Shown here one piece after another: positions 44,394 to 52,942 of a stretch of DNA of 64,000 nucleotides. The DNA is from Pirellulaceae bacterium (GTDB taxonomy: Bacteria; Planctomycetota; Planctomycetia; Pirellulales; Pirellulaceae): NCBI GenBank assembly GCA_019636385.1, contig JAHBXT010000004.1, positions 744,001 to 808,000 of the forward strand, read 5' to 3'. The position numbers and the translations under genes were made by a program. Below the pieces are notes generated by a model, which saw only the letters and a program-made list of their open reading frames with translations, did not search any database and was not told the DNA's origin. Every line of letters begins with the position of its first letter. Within the stretch, counting starts at the first letter, position 1.

Positions 44394-45311
44394 ATGGTCG
44401 CTGTGTTGCGTACTCCCGATGAAAGATTCTCTGATCTGCCCGGCTTTTCGTACTCGCCGCGGTACGTTCAAGTCGGTGACACGCGAATGCACTATATCGA
44501 TCAGGGGCAAGGCCAGACCGTACTTTGCCTGCACGGAGAGCCGACTTGGTGCTATTTGTATCGCAAGATGATTCCAACTTTGTCGGCTAGCCACCGCGTG
44601 GTCGCGCCCGATATGGTGGGTTTTGGGCGATCCGACAAGTACGCTGATCGCAGCGACTATTCGTTTCAAATGCACGTCGACAAGCTGACCGGGCTGATCG
44701 AGCAATTGGATTTGCGCGACATCACGCTGGTGTGCCAGGATTGGGGTGGACTGATTGGCCTGCGCATTGCTGCCGAGAACCAAGAGCGTTTTGCGCGACT
44801 GGTCATCATGAACACCTGGCTGCCGACCGGCGATGAGCCTCCAGGTGAAGCCTTTTTGAAATGGCGTGACTTCGCGGCACGTCAGCCCGACATGCCCGTC
44901 GGTTTCATTTTGCGGCGGACGCTAGTCCAAGGCTCGGCCTTAGCTGAGTCTGTGATCGCAGCCTATGAAGCTCCGTTTCCCGACGCCAGCTACAAGGCCG
45001 GTGCAGCACAATTTCCGTTGCTGGTGCCGATCACTCCAGATGATCCCGGCTCAGAAGGCATGCGCAGAACGCGGCAGGCCATGGCGCAGTGGACTAAGCC
45101 GGTGCAGATCATGTTTTCTGATTCCGATCCAATCACCGCTGGCGGCGATCGCTTCTTCCGCAAGCTGATGCCTGCCGCCAAATCTCAACCGGAAATCACC
45201 ATTCGCGGCGCAAGCCATTTTTTACAGGAAGACGCCGGTCAGGAAATCGCTGAGCACATCCTGGAGTTCATCGACCGAAATCCGCTGCCTCGTTATCCTA
45301 AGGTCGTCTGA
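44394..45311 (+). CDS. Haloalkane dehalogenase (alpha/beta hydrolase)
   Basis: The 305-residue protein fits the haloalkane dehalogenase family (HLD-I). The nucleophile is Asp116 in 'CQDWGGL', with a halide-binding Trp52 ('HGEPTWCYLYR'), the acid in 'FSDSDPIT' and His275 in 'GASHFLQED'. The enzyme hydrolyses carbon-halogen bonds through an aspartyl-ester intermediate, giving an alcohol and a halide. AAGGAG lies upstream of the ATG. It follows the Gfo/Idh/MocA gene by 27 bases and so is probably in the same transcript. The natural substrate is unknown; marine haloalkanes are a guess. Confidence 0.85.
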   Translation: MVAVLRTPDERFSDLPGFSYSPRYVQVGDTRMHYIDQGQGQTVLCLHGEPTWCYLYRKMIPTLSASHRVVAPDMVGFGRSDKYADRSDYSFQMHVDKLTGLIEQLDLRDITLVCQDWGGLIGLRIAAENQERFARLVIMNTWLPTGDEPPGEAFLKWRDFAARQPDMPVGFILRRTLVQGSALAESVIAAYEAPFPDASYKAGAAQFPLLVPITPDDPGSEGMRRTRQAMAQWTKPVQIMFSDSDPITAGGDRFFRKLMPAAKSQPEITIRGASHFLQEDAGQEIAEHILEFIDRNPLPRYPKVV

Positions 45312-45357
45312 TTTGTAATTCGGCAATTCTCCCAAAAGCGACATGTGCCTTGAGCAA

Positions 45358-46479
45358 TCAAGTCGACTGAGTTACCAGCGTCGAGCGGATAAAATCCTCG
45401 TTGAGCGTCACACCCAGACCCGGTCTGTCGGGGACGGTAATCCAGCCGTCTTCGGCCTGCACGCGCTCGTGAGTCAGTTCATGGCGTAACGGCGAATCTT
45501 CCACGCAGTCCTCAAACAAGAATGCATCGCGGCAGGTACTGAGCCAGTGCAGACTAGCAGCCACGGTTACGGGACTGGTGTAACAGTGATTGCACAGCCG
45601 CGCACCGATCTCTTCTACCCGCTGGCGAATATAGGCGGAGTCGGTAAAGCCGTTGCGCGATAGATCGACTTGATAGACATCCAAACAACGCCCGTCGATC
45701 AGCGGTCGGAATGATTGCCGTCCACACTCTTCTTCGCCGGCAGCGATGGGCACTGGCGAACGATCGCGCAGCCAGCGGTAGCCTTCGTAGTCGTCCGGAT
45801 GCAGCGGCTCTTCCAACCAACCGATGTTGTGCTGCTCGAAGGCATGCGCCCGCTGTAAAGCCGTCCGCGCGTCCCACACACAGCCCGCATCAATCAACAA
45901 GGTTGCATCGTCGCCCAGCCCGCGGCGCGCGCCGGCGACTAAGTCTCGATCAACAGCCTCGCTGCTGCCCATCGGCTCCCAGCCAAATTTCACAGCCCGA
46001 TAACCGGCCTGGCGCCAGCGGCGACCTATATCCGCCGTCTCTTGTCCGTCTCGACCAAACAAGATCGAAGCGTAGGCCAGTATCTTGTCATGCTGCTTGC
46101 CGCCCAGCAGTCGATGAATGGGCTGACCGAAATGTTTGCCTTTCAGATCCCACAGCGCCATGTCGATGGCGGACATGGCGGTAATCATCACGCTGCGGCG
46201 ACCGCAATACATCGTGCGGCGATACATCTTCTGCCACAACCGCTCGGTCTCCAGAGGATTTTCGCCAATCAAAATGCCGCGCAAGCCCGTGGCCACGTTG
46301 TGACTAAAAGGTGCATCAATGGCCGCTTTAACCATTTCGGGCGAGGAATCGGCTTCGCCAATGCCCTCCAGCCCGCTGTCGGTGCGGACGCGCACCAGGA
46401 TCGAATCCTGACTGCTGGCCGTTTTGGCCTCGACATTCTTGATTCGCAGAATTTGACAAACAACTTCAGTAATCTTCAA
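45358..46479 (-). CDS. Mandelate racemase/muconate lactonising enzyme family protein
   Basis: The TTG at 46479 is chosen because AAGGAG lies eight bases upstream; it overlaps the preceding stop (TTGA). The 373-residue protein has the enolase-superfamily barrel ligands: Asp in 'LLIDAGCVWD', Glu in 'WLEEPLHPDD' and Glu in 'AAGEEECG'. The barrel Lys is in 'YRAVKFGWEPM' and a candidate His in 'NHCYTS'. 'SAIDMALWDLKGK' is the family's N-terminal signature. These enzymes dehydrate or racemise carboxylate-containing sugars; the substrate is unknown. It is co-translated with a deacylase. Confidence 0.88.
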   Translation of the reverse strand: MKITEVVCQILRIKNVEAKTASSQDSILVRVRTDSGLEGIGEADSSPEMVKAAIDAPFSHNVATGLRGILIGENPLETERLWQKMYRRTMYCGRRSVMITAMSAIDMALWDLKGKHFGQPIHRLLGGKQHDKILAYASILFGRDGQETADIGRRWRQAGYRAVKFGWEPMGSSEAVDRDLVAGARRGLGDDATLLIDAGCVWDARTALQRAHAFEQHNIGWLEEPLHPDDYEGYRWLRDRSPVPIAAGEEECGRQSFRPLIDGRCLDVYQVDLSRNGFTDSAYIRQRVEEIGARLCNHCYTSPVTVAASLHWLSTCRDAFLFEDCVEDSPLRHELTHERVQAEDGWITVPDRPGLGVTLNEDFIRSTLVTQST

Positions 46480-47507
46480 TTCAGTAACTCCTTGCCAACG
46501 ACCACGATATGTTGCCCCTTGCGCACGGTAGCGACCCAAGCCTGAGCCAGCAGAATGCCATCGACTCCGGCGCGCATTTCAAACGGAGGCATGTCGATAT
46601 GATCAAAATCGTGCAACAGCCCGACGATATCACCTCGCTGTAATCGACTACCACACTCGACCAGCGGTTCGTAATGGCCATCAAAGGGAGCGACGCCGAA
46701 ACAGTCACGATCGACCATTTCCAGCTTGCGCTGTGTGCCAGCGCGATGATGGTCGATCTTTTCGATTGAGCCACGCAACTGTCCATGATGAATGGCTGCC
46801 GCCAACACGCCTTGCCGGCCATAGCGCACTCCGTCGACATTGACCGCCCTACCCCACCCCAGCTCGGTGCCAACCGTGATCTTGCCCAAGCTCTCCGCTT
46901 CACTGGGCAACAATCCAGGCGTCATATTCTGATAGACCATCAAAGCTGGGGTGCCGAACCAGCGCGCGGTCTCTTCGATCAATGCCGCTTGTTGTGGATC
47001 ATCGACGTGATGATAGTTTGCGCACAAAGCGAATCGAGCGACATCCCCTCCTGAATGCAAGTCGATCACTACGTGAACTCGCGGCCAAATGTACTCTCTC
47101 ACGAAGGCCGCAATGCGATGGGTAATGCCTGACAGTGCCGGCGACTGGCCAGCCCCCTCCACAAAGGCGCGATTCATATTTACGCCGTCGTCCAACTGAC
47201 TCTCGCGCGTCCCTGAGCGGAATGCCGATGGGTTGAGCACCGGAATGAAAATGATGCGTCCTAAAACGTCCGGCGTTTGAATTTCTCGCAGCAGCTTCTT
47301 CAGCGCGACCGGGCCTTCGTATTCGTTGCCGTGGTTGGAACCAAAGGCGACTAATCCCTGACCGTCAGTGGCCTGCGGGCCAACCCAGACTGTCAGCGGC
47401 AACAGGTGGTCGCCCCAGATGCTATCGTGCTCGAGCGCCAGCCAATAATCGCGACGGCCCGGTGAATCCAAATCTAGTCGATCCGGTCGAACGATGGCTC
47501 GCGACAT
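46476..47507 (-). CDS. Succinylglutamate desuccinylase/aspartoacylase-type M14 hydrolase
   Basis: The start is the ATG at 47507 (a TTG at 47525 is possible), giving 343 residues. Zinc ligands are in 'FGSNHGNEYEG' (His and Glu) and 'VHVVIDLHSGGDV' (His). 'FIPVLNPSAFRSGTRE' also fits the family. Such enzymes remove acyl groups from N-acyl amino acids or related amides. It precedes the enolase-family gene with a four-base overlap, suggesting the two act in one small-molecule pathway, deacylation followed by dehydration or racemisation. Confidence 0.85.
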   Translation of the reverse strand: MSRAIVRPDRLDLDSPGRRDYWLALEHDSIWGDHLLPLTVWVGPQATDGQGLVAFGSNHGNEYEGPVALKKLLREIQTPDVLGRIIFIPVLNPSAFRSGTRESQLDDGVNMNRAFVEGAGQSPALSGITHRIAAFVREYIWPRVHVVIDLHSGGDVARFALCANYHHVDDPQQAALIEETARWFGTPALMVYQNMTPGLLPSEAESLGKITVGTELGWGRAVNVDGVRYGRQGVLAAAIHHGQLRGSIEKIDHHRAGTQRKLEMVDRDCFGVAPFDGHYEPLVECGSRLQRGDIVGLLHDFDHIDMPPFEMRAGVDGILLAQAWVATVRKGQHIVVVGKELLN

Positions 47508-47710
47508 TGGCAAGATCACTTTCAATTGCTGTAACCGTCCTTAACTAAGGCGATTGATGGGCGTGGTGGGCCGGCGCAGGGACAAACCTAATTTGACTCA
47601 ATCCAACCACTTCGCTCTCTGCCTACCTTAAGTTCTAGCGAACAGCTTGCGCCGCCCTGCTTGTCCCAGTCTACGAATGATGTGGATTGTTACCAATTTC
47701 AGCGAGCTGC

Positions 47711-49090
47711 CTACGACGCTAACGGATCGTCGCCGCACTCTGCTATGGCCGCGATCAGCGCCGCGCACATAGCGGGTCCAGACTGGGCAGTGAATGGAAA
47801 TTGATTGCAATACTTTGGTGACTGATAACCGGCGTAGGATCGAGCCTGGATGTCAAATTCATCCGGCAGGTACCCGATGCGGCCATTAGCATAACAAGCC
47901 AACATCAAATTCCCAGTAGACCGCTCAGCCGCAGATCGACGAACGTTCAACGCAAAGGGCGAAAAAAACTCGGAGGCGTTAGCTGCAATGCACAAGTCTC
48001 CGATGCGGACCGCTTGAACTTCAGTGTCCAAGTACTCTGGCCGCTGCTGGTAATCTTTCAGCATTAACTCAGTCCACTCCATTTTGAAGCGGCACATGGC
48101 TCGCACCGCCTGCTGTTCGTCTCCGCCGTGACGCCGAACCATATCATCTGGTCGATTCGTCATCGCTCGGCCGAAGTCTTCGCGCCACTTGGAAAAATCT
48201 CGGTCACGCAGCCGTCGCTCGGCTTCTTGACGGTCCTGCATAATCTCGGCTTCGGTCCAGCGGCGTGTTGGCAGGCGTGCTAAACGACTGGATACCGCCA
48301 CCTCCGCCCGACTGGCGTCAATGGGCCGCGCACGCTGCAGAACATCCAGCGCGGCCCGAGCGATGCGACCCGCTGGCTGACTCCAGTTCTGCGCCGTGGC
48401 CAGCTCCGGTAGAAAATTGACATCACCGCAAGCGCCCTGCAGGTACAGGGCTGTTGTGCCAGGCAGCGCTTGCTCAAGGGCGTCACACACCTGCCCCGGC
48501 AAGTCGCGGCTGACCGCCCAAGGACGCTTCTCGGTCGCGATCGTGGGATGCCCTGCGAAATTGACTAGCACCGCCAGCGGCGATCCATGGCCGCAATCAA
48601 CTGCGGCCACGACCAGATGCGGATCCACGCTGCCGTGAGGACGGGTGCGATTGTAGGTCAAGTCGTGTATTTCAGCTTGCGCCGTGCGCATCGTCGCCGA
48701 TTGCCGGTTGTTCCAAGCCACAATGGCTGCCGTGGCAGCTTGACGACTAGCCCAATCTTCGTAAACCGGATCGCACTGGCCGACGCCCAGCAGCCCACCC
48801 GCAGCCGGGGCGTTGTGCGAATGCGAGCAGGTCAGCATGATCGCGCTGGGCGACACCGGTATCTCGTCGGCGATTCGCTGCCGCGTCCGCTCGGTAAACA
48901 CTGTATCGATGACCATCAAATCCAGCGTAATGACGATTGCTGCCTGACGACCATCGTCCACCGCCAGAGCCGTGGCGTATAACGGATCATGCACGGTCTT
49001 CCAGCGACGCTGAATGTAATATCCCCAACCTGTTAGCTCGACACCCCAAAATGGTGTCAAACCGGTGCGTGCAACGCCTGCAGTCAGCAT
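47711..49090 (-). CDS. Neutral/alkaline ceramidase-like hydrolase
   Basis: The start used is the ATG at 49090, with GGAAGG ten bases upstream; an upstream start would add 35 unsupported residues. The 459-residue protein resembles the N-terminal domain of neutral ceramidases: 'TCSHSHNAPAAGGL' and 'VLVNFAGHPTIA' hold zinc histidines, and 'LQGACGDVNF' is a further signature. Members hydrolyse ceramide or other amides, and planctomycete genomes carry many with unknown substrates. There is no signal peptide in this start. It is in the same direction as the following deacylase and enolase-family genes, 203 bases ahead of the former, so the three may form a pathway. Confidence 0.82.
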   Translation of the reverse strand: MLTAGVARTGLTPFWGVELTGWGYYIQRRWKTVHDPLYATALAVDDGRQAAIVITLDLMVIDTVFTERTRQRIADEIPVSPSAIMLTCSHSHNAPAAGGLLGVGQCDPVYEDWASRQAATAAIVAWNNRQSATMRTAQAEIHDLTYNRTRPHGSVDPHLVVAAVDCGHGSPLAVLVNFAGHPTIATEKRPWAVSRDLPGQVCDALEQALPGTTALYLQGACGDVNFLPELATAQNWSQPAGRIARAALDVLQRARPIDASRAEVAVSSRLARLPTRRWTEAEIMQDRQEAERRLRDRDFSKWREDFGRAMTNRPDDMVRRHGGDEQQAVRAMCRFKMEWTELMLKDYQQRPEYLDTEVQAVRIGDLCIAANASEFFSPFALNVRRSAAERSTGNLMLACYANGRIGYLPDEFDIQARSYAGYQSPKYCNQFPFTAQSGPAMCAALIAAIAECGDDPLAS

Positions 49091-49437
49091 ATCTAATTGG
49101 CCTTCCGCGCGCTTCGAGTGTGACGTATTGATGGATTGGCCACGAACTGACCACAGTATACCGACTAATGCTGTGGTTATGGCATTCGATGACAACTAAC
49201 AACGGGACGGCTGGCGGAACGAAGCGGAGCATTGAGGACAAGCGTCATCCCGCAGAAGCTCGGTGACATGTAATGGAGAGTAGGGTTCAGGAGGGGGCTA
49301 GTCTCGTTGTAGCAGGAAACAGAACCATCCACCGGTCAAGTCGGATGGCATACTGCCCAACAGCCAAATTTTGAGTACCCGTTAAGGTGCATGGTCCCCA
49401 AAACTATGCTATCCCCAAAACTATGCTGGCTGGATCG
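49091..49437. other. Intergenic region with a 17-bp tandem duplication
   Basis: About 347 bases without a recognisable gene, upstream of the ceramidase-like gene and downstream of the PlsC-ACP gene (both leftward). It should hold the promoter of the former. The 17-base duplication is listed next. Confidence 0.4.
49395..49428. repeat. 17-bp unit repeated twice in tandem
   Basis: TCCCCAAAACTATGCTA at 49395-49411 is followed directly by the same 16 bases plus G at 49412-49428. It lies just after the stop of the PlsC-ACP gene and has no obvious function. Confidence 0.85.
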
Positions 49438-50427
49438 CTAGCGAGACTCAGCATATCGCCAGAGACCGCCTAGTGTTTCAGGAACGAGCTGTTGACGAAC
49501 TTGGAACTGCTCTTGTATTCTCAATGTCAGCTCTACGCGATCTAGACTATCGAAGCCAAAGCTCTCTAAATCCGTTTCTGGCTGTTGTTCACTAGGAGTT
49601 AGCGGTCGGCCAAGCAACTCTTCGACTATCTGATTGACTTGCTGGATGGTCCGTAGCTGGATGGCTGTCAGGTCAATTGTAGGCTGGATGGCAGACTGGT
49701 AATTGCCCTGTCGCGGTCCAAACCAGCGATGATAGCGCACAAACTTGGGTGGCTGGCCACCGTCCGCGTTGTACCAGCGCTCCAGGAATTCATTCAGCGA
49801 TCGACGATCGTTCAGTGGTAATTGGCTACGTTCAATTACCTGGAACTGCACGGTGACATGCCGTCGAGGTAACCAGAAAAACAAGCTTGCCAGTGTCCAC
49901 AAAGCGGCGCGTTGGGCTTGTCGGGGCAAATCGGGTAGCTGACCAGTGGCGGCACAACTGAATCGGCTACCCCACAGACCGCGCGTTCGTACCAATACGA
50001 TGCTGGCTGTCGGCACGCGACTGATAACTTCAAACGCCGCTGATGCCGCTCCGACGACTTCGCGATCTCCGCGCTGCAGTCGTCCGGAGGGATACAGTAG
50101 TATGCAATCGCCCGCCTGAAGTCGCTGCACAATATGCTCGATCATCTGTCGCGTCTGAAGCTGGTTCTCGCGACTGGGCAGCGTTAAATCGGGAACCTCA
50201 AACGCGTCGGTCAGCCTCATCAGCGGCCACAGCATTTTCATGCGGTAGGTGCCTGAATAGACTAGCGGGCGCAGCGGACGATAGGTATCTACTCGGGCGA
50301 TGAGTAACAACGGGTCGATATAGGCTGGATGGTTGGGCAATACGAGCGTCGGACCGCGCAGCGCGCTTAATTGCTCCAGACCATCCAACTGCACACGATA
50401 GCGCAGACCAAGCAGACCGCGAATCAA
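49438..50427 (-). CDS. PlsC-type acyltransferase fused to an acyl carrier protein domain
   Basis: The 329-residue protein starts with a PlsC-like acyltransferase (about 1-200) whose catalytic His and Asp lie in 'LPNHPAYIDPLLLI'. It ends with an ACP domain (about 255-329) whose Ser in 'FGFDSLDRVEL' is the phosphopantetheine attachment site. The link suggests that the acyl group is presented on the attached carrier. The TTG start at 50427 is uncertain; the frame is open for another 29 codons upstream with no good start. Planctomycetes carry many such acyltransferases of unknown substrate; phospholipid or lipid A-like acylation is likely. Confidence 0.82.
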   Translation of the reverse strand: MIRGLLGLRYRVQLDGLEQLSALRGPTLVLPNHPAYIDPLLLIARVDTYRPLRPLVYSGTYRMKMLWPLMRLTDAFEVPDLTLPSRENQLQTRQMIEHIVQRLQAGDCILLYPSGRLQRGDREVVGAASAAFEVISRVPTASIVLVRTRGLWGSRFSCAATGQLPDLPRQAQRAALWTLASLFFWLPRRHVTVQFQVIERSQLPLNDRRSLNEFLERWYNADGGQPPKFVRYHRWFGPRQGNYQSAIQPTIDLTAIQLRTIQQVNQIVEELLGRPLTPSEQQPETDLESFGFDSLDRVELTLRIQEQFQVRQQLVPETLGGLWRYAESR

Positions 50428-50558
50428 AGTCCTCAGCAGTTGACGGCTCCTGGAACAAAAGAATTGATTCCATAGCGGGCTTACAATTTGGCCTGAACCA
50501 GTCCTGCCAAGTGCTCAGCCTGAATCATTACCGCAGAAGTTCAATCCTACAAACGTTC

Positions 50559-50590
50559 AATCCCGCAGGCTGAACCTGCGGGATTTTTTT
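50559..50590 (+). terminator. Intrinsic terminator (rightward)
   Basis: An 11-base-pair stem, AATCCCGCAGG (50559-50569) and CCTGCGGGATT (50575-50585), with a five-base loop is followed by a run of seven T to 50590. It is a textbook rho-independent terminator for the rightward strand, although both flanking genes run leftward. Confidence 0.85.
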
Positions 50591-50641
50591 GGAAACTCTC
50601 ATCGTCCTCTGCGCGCCAAACATCGTTACATAAAACTGCCG

Positions 50642-52429
50642 CTACGCACGAGGCGGGGCGTACAGGCGAATTTTGAGTTGCTTGCCGGCCACGCGCGTGC
50701 GTCGCAGTAGATTGACGACATGTTCTGGCAATCCAGCGGGCAAGTCTATCGTAGTATAGGCTGGGCGAATTTCAATTGGACCAATGTCTGAACCGGCTAT
50801 CCCTGCCTCGTTAGCAATGGCCCCCACGATGTTGCCCGGCTTGACGCCATCACTGCGACCGACGGCCAGTTGATAACGCTGCATGCCAGGTGCTGGTCGG
50901 CCTGAATTATTTCTGCGTCGCGGGCCGCTACGGTGATCGGGCCGATCAGAATCTTCTGAACCGCGAGGGCTGCGGAAGCGTTCGGACCGCTGCTTGCCTT
51001 CTCGGTCGGAGAAGTTTCGTGATCGCGCCCCTGGCCGGGATTCGGTTTCGGATGCGGATAAGTCCTTGAGCTGTGCGTCTTTTACAAACATCGATCTGCC
51101 GCTGCGTGTCTGACAGGCCAGCGCCGCTGCAATGATGAGCGGATCGGTACCGGTTTCCTGCGCGTATTGCGTGACCAGGGTTTGAAAGGCAGAAATATCT
51201 TGCTTGGCGATGGTGTCGGTGATATCGCTTTTAAACCGTTCAACGCGCTTGACGTTGATCTGGCGAGCCGTCGGGAAATCAACGATCTGAATGGGTTGCC
51301 GCGTTACCTTTTCGATCAGGCGCAACTTACGCTGCTGGATAGGTGTCAAAAAAATGTAAGCCACGCCAGCGCGGCCAGCGCGACCCGTGCGACCAATGCG
51401 ATGCACGTAAGACTCACCGTCGTGAGGCAGGTCAAAGTTAAACACGTGGCTGATGCGCTGCACATCCAGACCACGGGCGGCCACATCGGTGGCGACCAAC
51501 ACGTTGAGTTGTCCCGACTTGAGTTGATCGACAGTGCGTTGGCGACGGGCTTGGGGCAAGTCGCCATTGAGAGCAGCTGCCGAGATGCCCAGCCGCCCTA
51601 AGTGTTCGGAAACGCGAACCGTGGTGTCTTTGGTCTTGGTAAACACGATTACCCCATCGGTATTCTCTAGTTCCAGCAGTCGTACCAGCAACTCCATTTT
51701 GTTGCGTTCAGGCACGAACACACAGCGCTGCTCGATCGACTCAGCGGTCAACGTCTTTTGTCGGATGGTTACCAACACCGGGTCGTTGAGATGCTTGTCG
51801 GCGATCTCGCGAATGGCGGGTGGCATCGTGGCCGAAAACAATGCCATCTGCTTGGGCTGAACTGCACTGCTCAGAATCCGCTCGACATCCTCTTGAAACC
51901 CCATGTTGAGCATCTCATCGGCTTCATCCAATACCAAGCACTGTAGTTCGTCGAGTTTCAGCGTTCCACGCTCCAAGTGATCGATGACTCGTCCTGGTGT
52001 ACCAACAACGATGTCTACACCGCGACTAAGTCCTCGCAACTGCGGTTGGTAGTCAGCCCCGCCGTAAATAGTAAGCACGCGCAGCTTAGGCAAGTTGGCA
52101 CCGTAAGTTTCGAAGGCTTGAGCGACCTGTTGAGCTAGCTCGCGTGTGGGGGCCAGCACGAGAACCTGCGGAAGTCGTCGGCCCTGCTGCAGGCGACTCA
52201 AAATGGGCAACGCAAATGCCGCCGTCTTGCCACTTCCGGTTTGCGACTGCGCCAGCACATCGCGACCGGCCAGCATCGTCGGAATAATCTCCGCCTGAAC
52301 TGGCGTAGGTTGCAAATATCCTGACTGTTGGACAGCGAGCTGAATCTCGACTGGCAAGGCCAAGTCGCTGAATTGCTGGATGGCGACAGGAGACTGAATT
52401 GGCGTAGCTTCTTCGATGGTCGTAGACAT
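50642..52429 (-). CDS. deaD: DEAD-box RNA helicase with DbpA RNA-binding domain
   Basis: The 595-residue protein has all helicase motifs: 'AQSQTGSGKTAAFALPIL' (motif I), 'PTRELAQQV', 'DEADEMLNMGF' (motif II), 'SATMPP' (III), 'VATDVAARGLD' and 'HRIGRTGRAG' (VI). A charged linker (about 455-515) precedes a C-terminal DbpA-type RNA-binding domain ('VGRSDGVKPGNIVGAIANEAG'). This layout is that of DeaD/CsdA. The protein unwinds RNA in ribosome assembly and mRNA turnover, often in the cold. The gene stands alone, leftward, with a 513-base upstream gap that may give a long leader. Confidence 0.92.
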   Translation of the reverse strand: MSTTIEEATPIQSPVAIQQFSDLALPVEIQLAVQQSGYLQPTPVQAEIIPTMLAGRDVLAQSQTGSGKTAAFALPILSRLQQGRRLPQVLVLAPTRELAQQVAQAFETYGANLPKLRVLTIYGGADYQPQLRGLSRGVDIVVGTPGRVIDHLERGTLKLDELQCLVLDEADEMLNMGFQEDVERILSSAVQPKQMALFSATMPPAIREIADKHLNDPVLVTIRQKTLTAESIEQRCVFVPERNKMELLVRLLELENTDGVIVFTKTKDTTVRVSEHLGRLGISAAALNGDLPQARRQRTVDQLKSGQLNVLVATDVAARGLDVQRISHVFNFDLPHDGESYVHRIGRTGRAGRAGVAYIFLTPIQQRKLRLIEKVTRQPIQIVDFPTARQINVKRVERFKSDITDTIAKQDISAFQTLVTQYAQETGTDPLIIAAALACQTRSGRSMFVKDAQLKDLSASETESRPGARSRNFSDREGKQRSERFRSPRGSEDSDRPDHRSGPRRRNNSGRPAPGMQRYQLAVGRSDGVKPGNIVGAIANEAGIAGSDIGPIEIRPAYTTIDLPAGLPEHVVNLLRRTRVAGKQLKIRLYAPPRA

Positions 52430-52942
52430 TCGATTCTCATTCTGAGGAAAAATTTTCGGCGAACCATAATGTGGATTCGCCCGGTGGTATGTGCAGGGCG
52501 CTCGATCGAAAGTGGCGACGAATTGTTATCGGTCGCACATCACGATGGAACGATTACGCTGACGCTACTGTGAAGCGTTTGAATTCACTTCCCCTTGGCT
52601 GAAAATCCACGGGGGACTCGTGTCGCAATCCTAAGCCCGACACGTCACTCTCAAAGACGGAGTGAAAAAGGCGATGAATTGCGCTCTACTGCACTTAACC
52701 AAGAGGCTATCAACCGTTTGGTCAAGCTTGGAGCGCCTTTGTCGTTGATCTTTCCCTGACCGTTCGACACACGCTCGATTTTCATAATTTGCTCAGATTG
52801 TACTCGAAGCTCAGAACCGGCGATAGCCTTAAATTTGTTGGGTATATTGCGGTCCGCAGTATCAGACGAGTCAGAATCGACCCGTATAATGCTGTTCCCG
52901 GCGGTCACAGCCGGTTTTGGAGATCCTTGAGGTAAAGTGGGG
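52430..52942. other. Divergent intergenic region, no gene recognised
   Basis: Between the helicase (leftward) and nitroreductase (rightward) starts. It should carry both promoters and a possible long 5' leader for the helicase. A leftward 85-codon frame (52651-52908) has no family match and a GTG start without a clear ribosome binding site. Confidence 0.4.

Noticed and set aside
52651..52908. Leftward 85-codon frame upstream of the helicase
   Set aside because: GTG start without ribosome binding site and no family match; more likely leader or spacer.
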